Source: Oscillospiraceae bacterium (GTDB lineage: Bacteria > Bacillota > Clostridia > Oscillospirales > Ruminococcaceae). Taken from it: 5,703 bases of DNA. Shown piece by piece: positions 5,405 through 5,703 of this stretch (its first letter is position 1; each line of letters begins with the position of its first letter). The notes beneath the pieces were generated by a model. That model saw only the letters and a program-made list of their open reading frames with translations. It made no database searches and was not told where the DNA came from. Position numbers and translations under genes: made by a program. The DNA lies in NCBI GenBank assembly GCA_019423445.1, contig JAHZBJ010000010.1:2997-8699 (forward strand). The letters run 5' to 3'.

Positions 5405-5440
5405 TGCGCCGGCGGCGGGGGAATCTCCGCCGCCGGCGCA
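5405..5440 (+). repeat. GC-rich hairpin between ydhV and the next gene, no U-tract
   Basis: TGCGCCGGCGGCGG (5405-5418) pairs perfectly with 5427-5440 (14 bp), and two inner pairs (G-U and G-C) can extend it around GAAT. The following GGGCAGAACG has no U-run, so it is not a normal intrinsic terminator. It lies 29 bases after the ydhV stop and 38 bases before the next start. A likely role is to protect the 3' end of processed ydhYV RNA, or to reduce read-through into the downstream gene. Confidence 0.65.
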
Positions 5441-5478
5441 GGGCAGAACGAAAAGGAACCGTTGAGGTCAACCGAAAA

Positions 5479-5703
5479 ATGGAAAAAGATCTGGAAAATA
5501 AGGAACCCATGGAATCTTCGGAATCTCCGGAGGAGGTCCTGGAGGCGTCTGCCCCAGAGGAACAGCCTCAGGAAGAAGCGCCGGCCCCGGCCAAGGCGGA
5601 AAAGACTCCCGCCCAGCGACTGGCGGAGCATATCAAGAAGTGTTCCATCGATTCCAAAGTGGTGCCCCTGAAACAGGTAAAACTTTCTCCACCGGACGGG
5701 GTT
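5479..5703 (+). CDS. Unidentified protein with acidic Glu/Pro/Ala-rich N-terminus (3' end outside window)
   Basis: The frame is open from ATG 5479 to the end of the window (75 codons). The first 41 residues are low-complexity and acidic, with 13 Glu and repeated Pro and Ala (for example APEEQPQEEAPAPAKAEK), which suggests a disordered leader. From about residue 44 a more ordered, basic segment begins (AQRLAEHIKKCSIDSKVVPLKQVKLSPPDGV). There is no signal peptide or membrane segment in what is visible. GAGG at 5464-5467 is 11 bases before ATG 5479. A second in-frame ATG at 5509 has AAGGAA at 5500-5505, only 3 bases upstream, so the start is uncertain. No promoter was seen between ydhV and this gene, so it is probably the third gene of the ydhYV operon. 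That is the position of ydhW in the E. coli ydhYVWXUT operon, but no similarity to YdhW is claimed. I do not recognise the family. Confidence 0.7.
   Translation, partial: MEKDLENKEPMESSESPEEVLEASAPEEQPQEEAPAPAKAEKTPAQRLAEHIKKCSIDSKVVPLKQVKLSPPDGV

Noticed and set aside
5273..5671. A 132-codon + strand frame spanning the end of ydhV and the last gene
   Set aside because: It is out of frame with both genes, gives an Arg-rich low-complexity product and crosses the GC hairpin.
1..5703. CRISPR arrays, tRNA/rRNA genes, insertion sequences
   Set aside because: No regularly spaced repeats, no tRNA-like or rRNA sequence and no transposase motifs or terminal repeats were seen on either strand.

Overview
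The window looks like chromosomal DNA of a GC-rich, strictly anaerobic Firmicute, most likely a Clostridia member of the Oscillospiraceae type (Flavonifractor/Oscillibacter-like). That placement is inference. It rests on near-consensus sigma-A promoters and strong AGGAGG-type ribosome binding sites, GC-rich coding DNA with AT-rich intergenic DNA, and an anaerobic tungsten/molybdenum enzyme.

Layout from left to right. (1) Bases 1-210 hold the 3' end of an OmpR-family response regulator on the + strand. (2) A 26-bp perfect hairpin at 208-262 separates it from a convergent minus-strand operon. (3) That operon (1821 to 293) has a MobB-like P-loop protein with an added cysteine-rich C-terminal part. 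It is followed, with a 4-base ATGA overlap, by a small aminoglycoside-phosphotransferase-like kinase-fold protein. A TTGACA-17-TAAGAT promoter precedes the operon. (4) A divergent intergenic region (1822-1990) carries dyad symmetries and an extended -10 promoter for a small cytosolic bacterial PH-domain protein (1991-2365), closed by a textbook terminator at 2425-2469. (5) A consensus promoter (TTGACA-17-TAAAAT, 2488-2516), overlapped by a Rex-like palindrome and followed by a stem-loop at the predicted RNA 5' end, drives ydhY (2577-3230) and ydhV (3267-5375). ydhY encodes a polyferredoxin with four [4Fe-4S] motifs and a Tat/lipoprotein-like N-terminus. ydhV encodes a catalytic subunit of the aldehyde:ferredoxin oxidoreductase (AOR) family. 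(6) After a GC-rich hairpin without a U-tract, an unidentified gene with a Glu/Pro/Ala-rich N-terminus starts at 5479 and runs off the window.

How the parts may fit together. YdhV should carry a bis-pyranopterin Mo or W cofactor plus one [4Fe-4S] cluster and pass electrons to the YdhY clusters. The MobB-like gene nearby suggests a local link between pterin-cofactor handling and its consumer, although the two operons are divergent and separated by the PH-domain gene. The YdhY signal sequence suggests the complex may be exported folded through Tat, with YdhV carried along. Much of this matches the known but poorly understood ydhYV pair of E. coli. The least explained parts are the MobB-like protein with its cysteine tail, its coupled kinase-fold partner, and the last, truncated gene.
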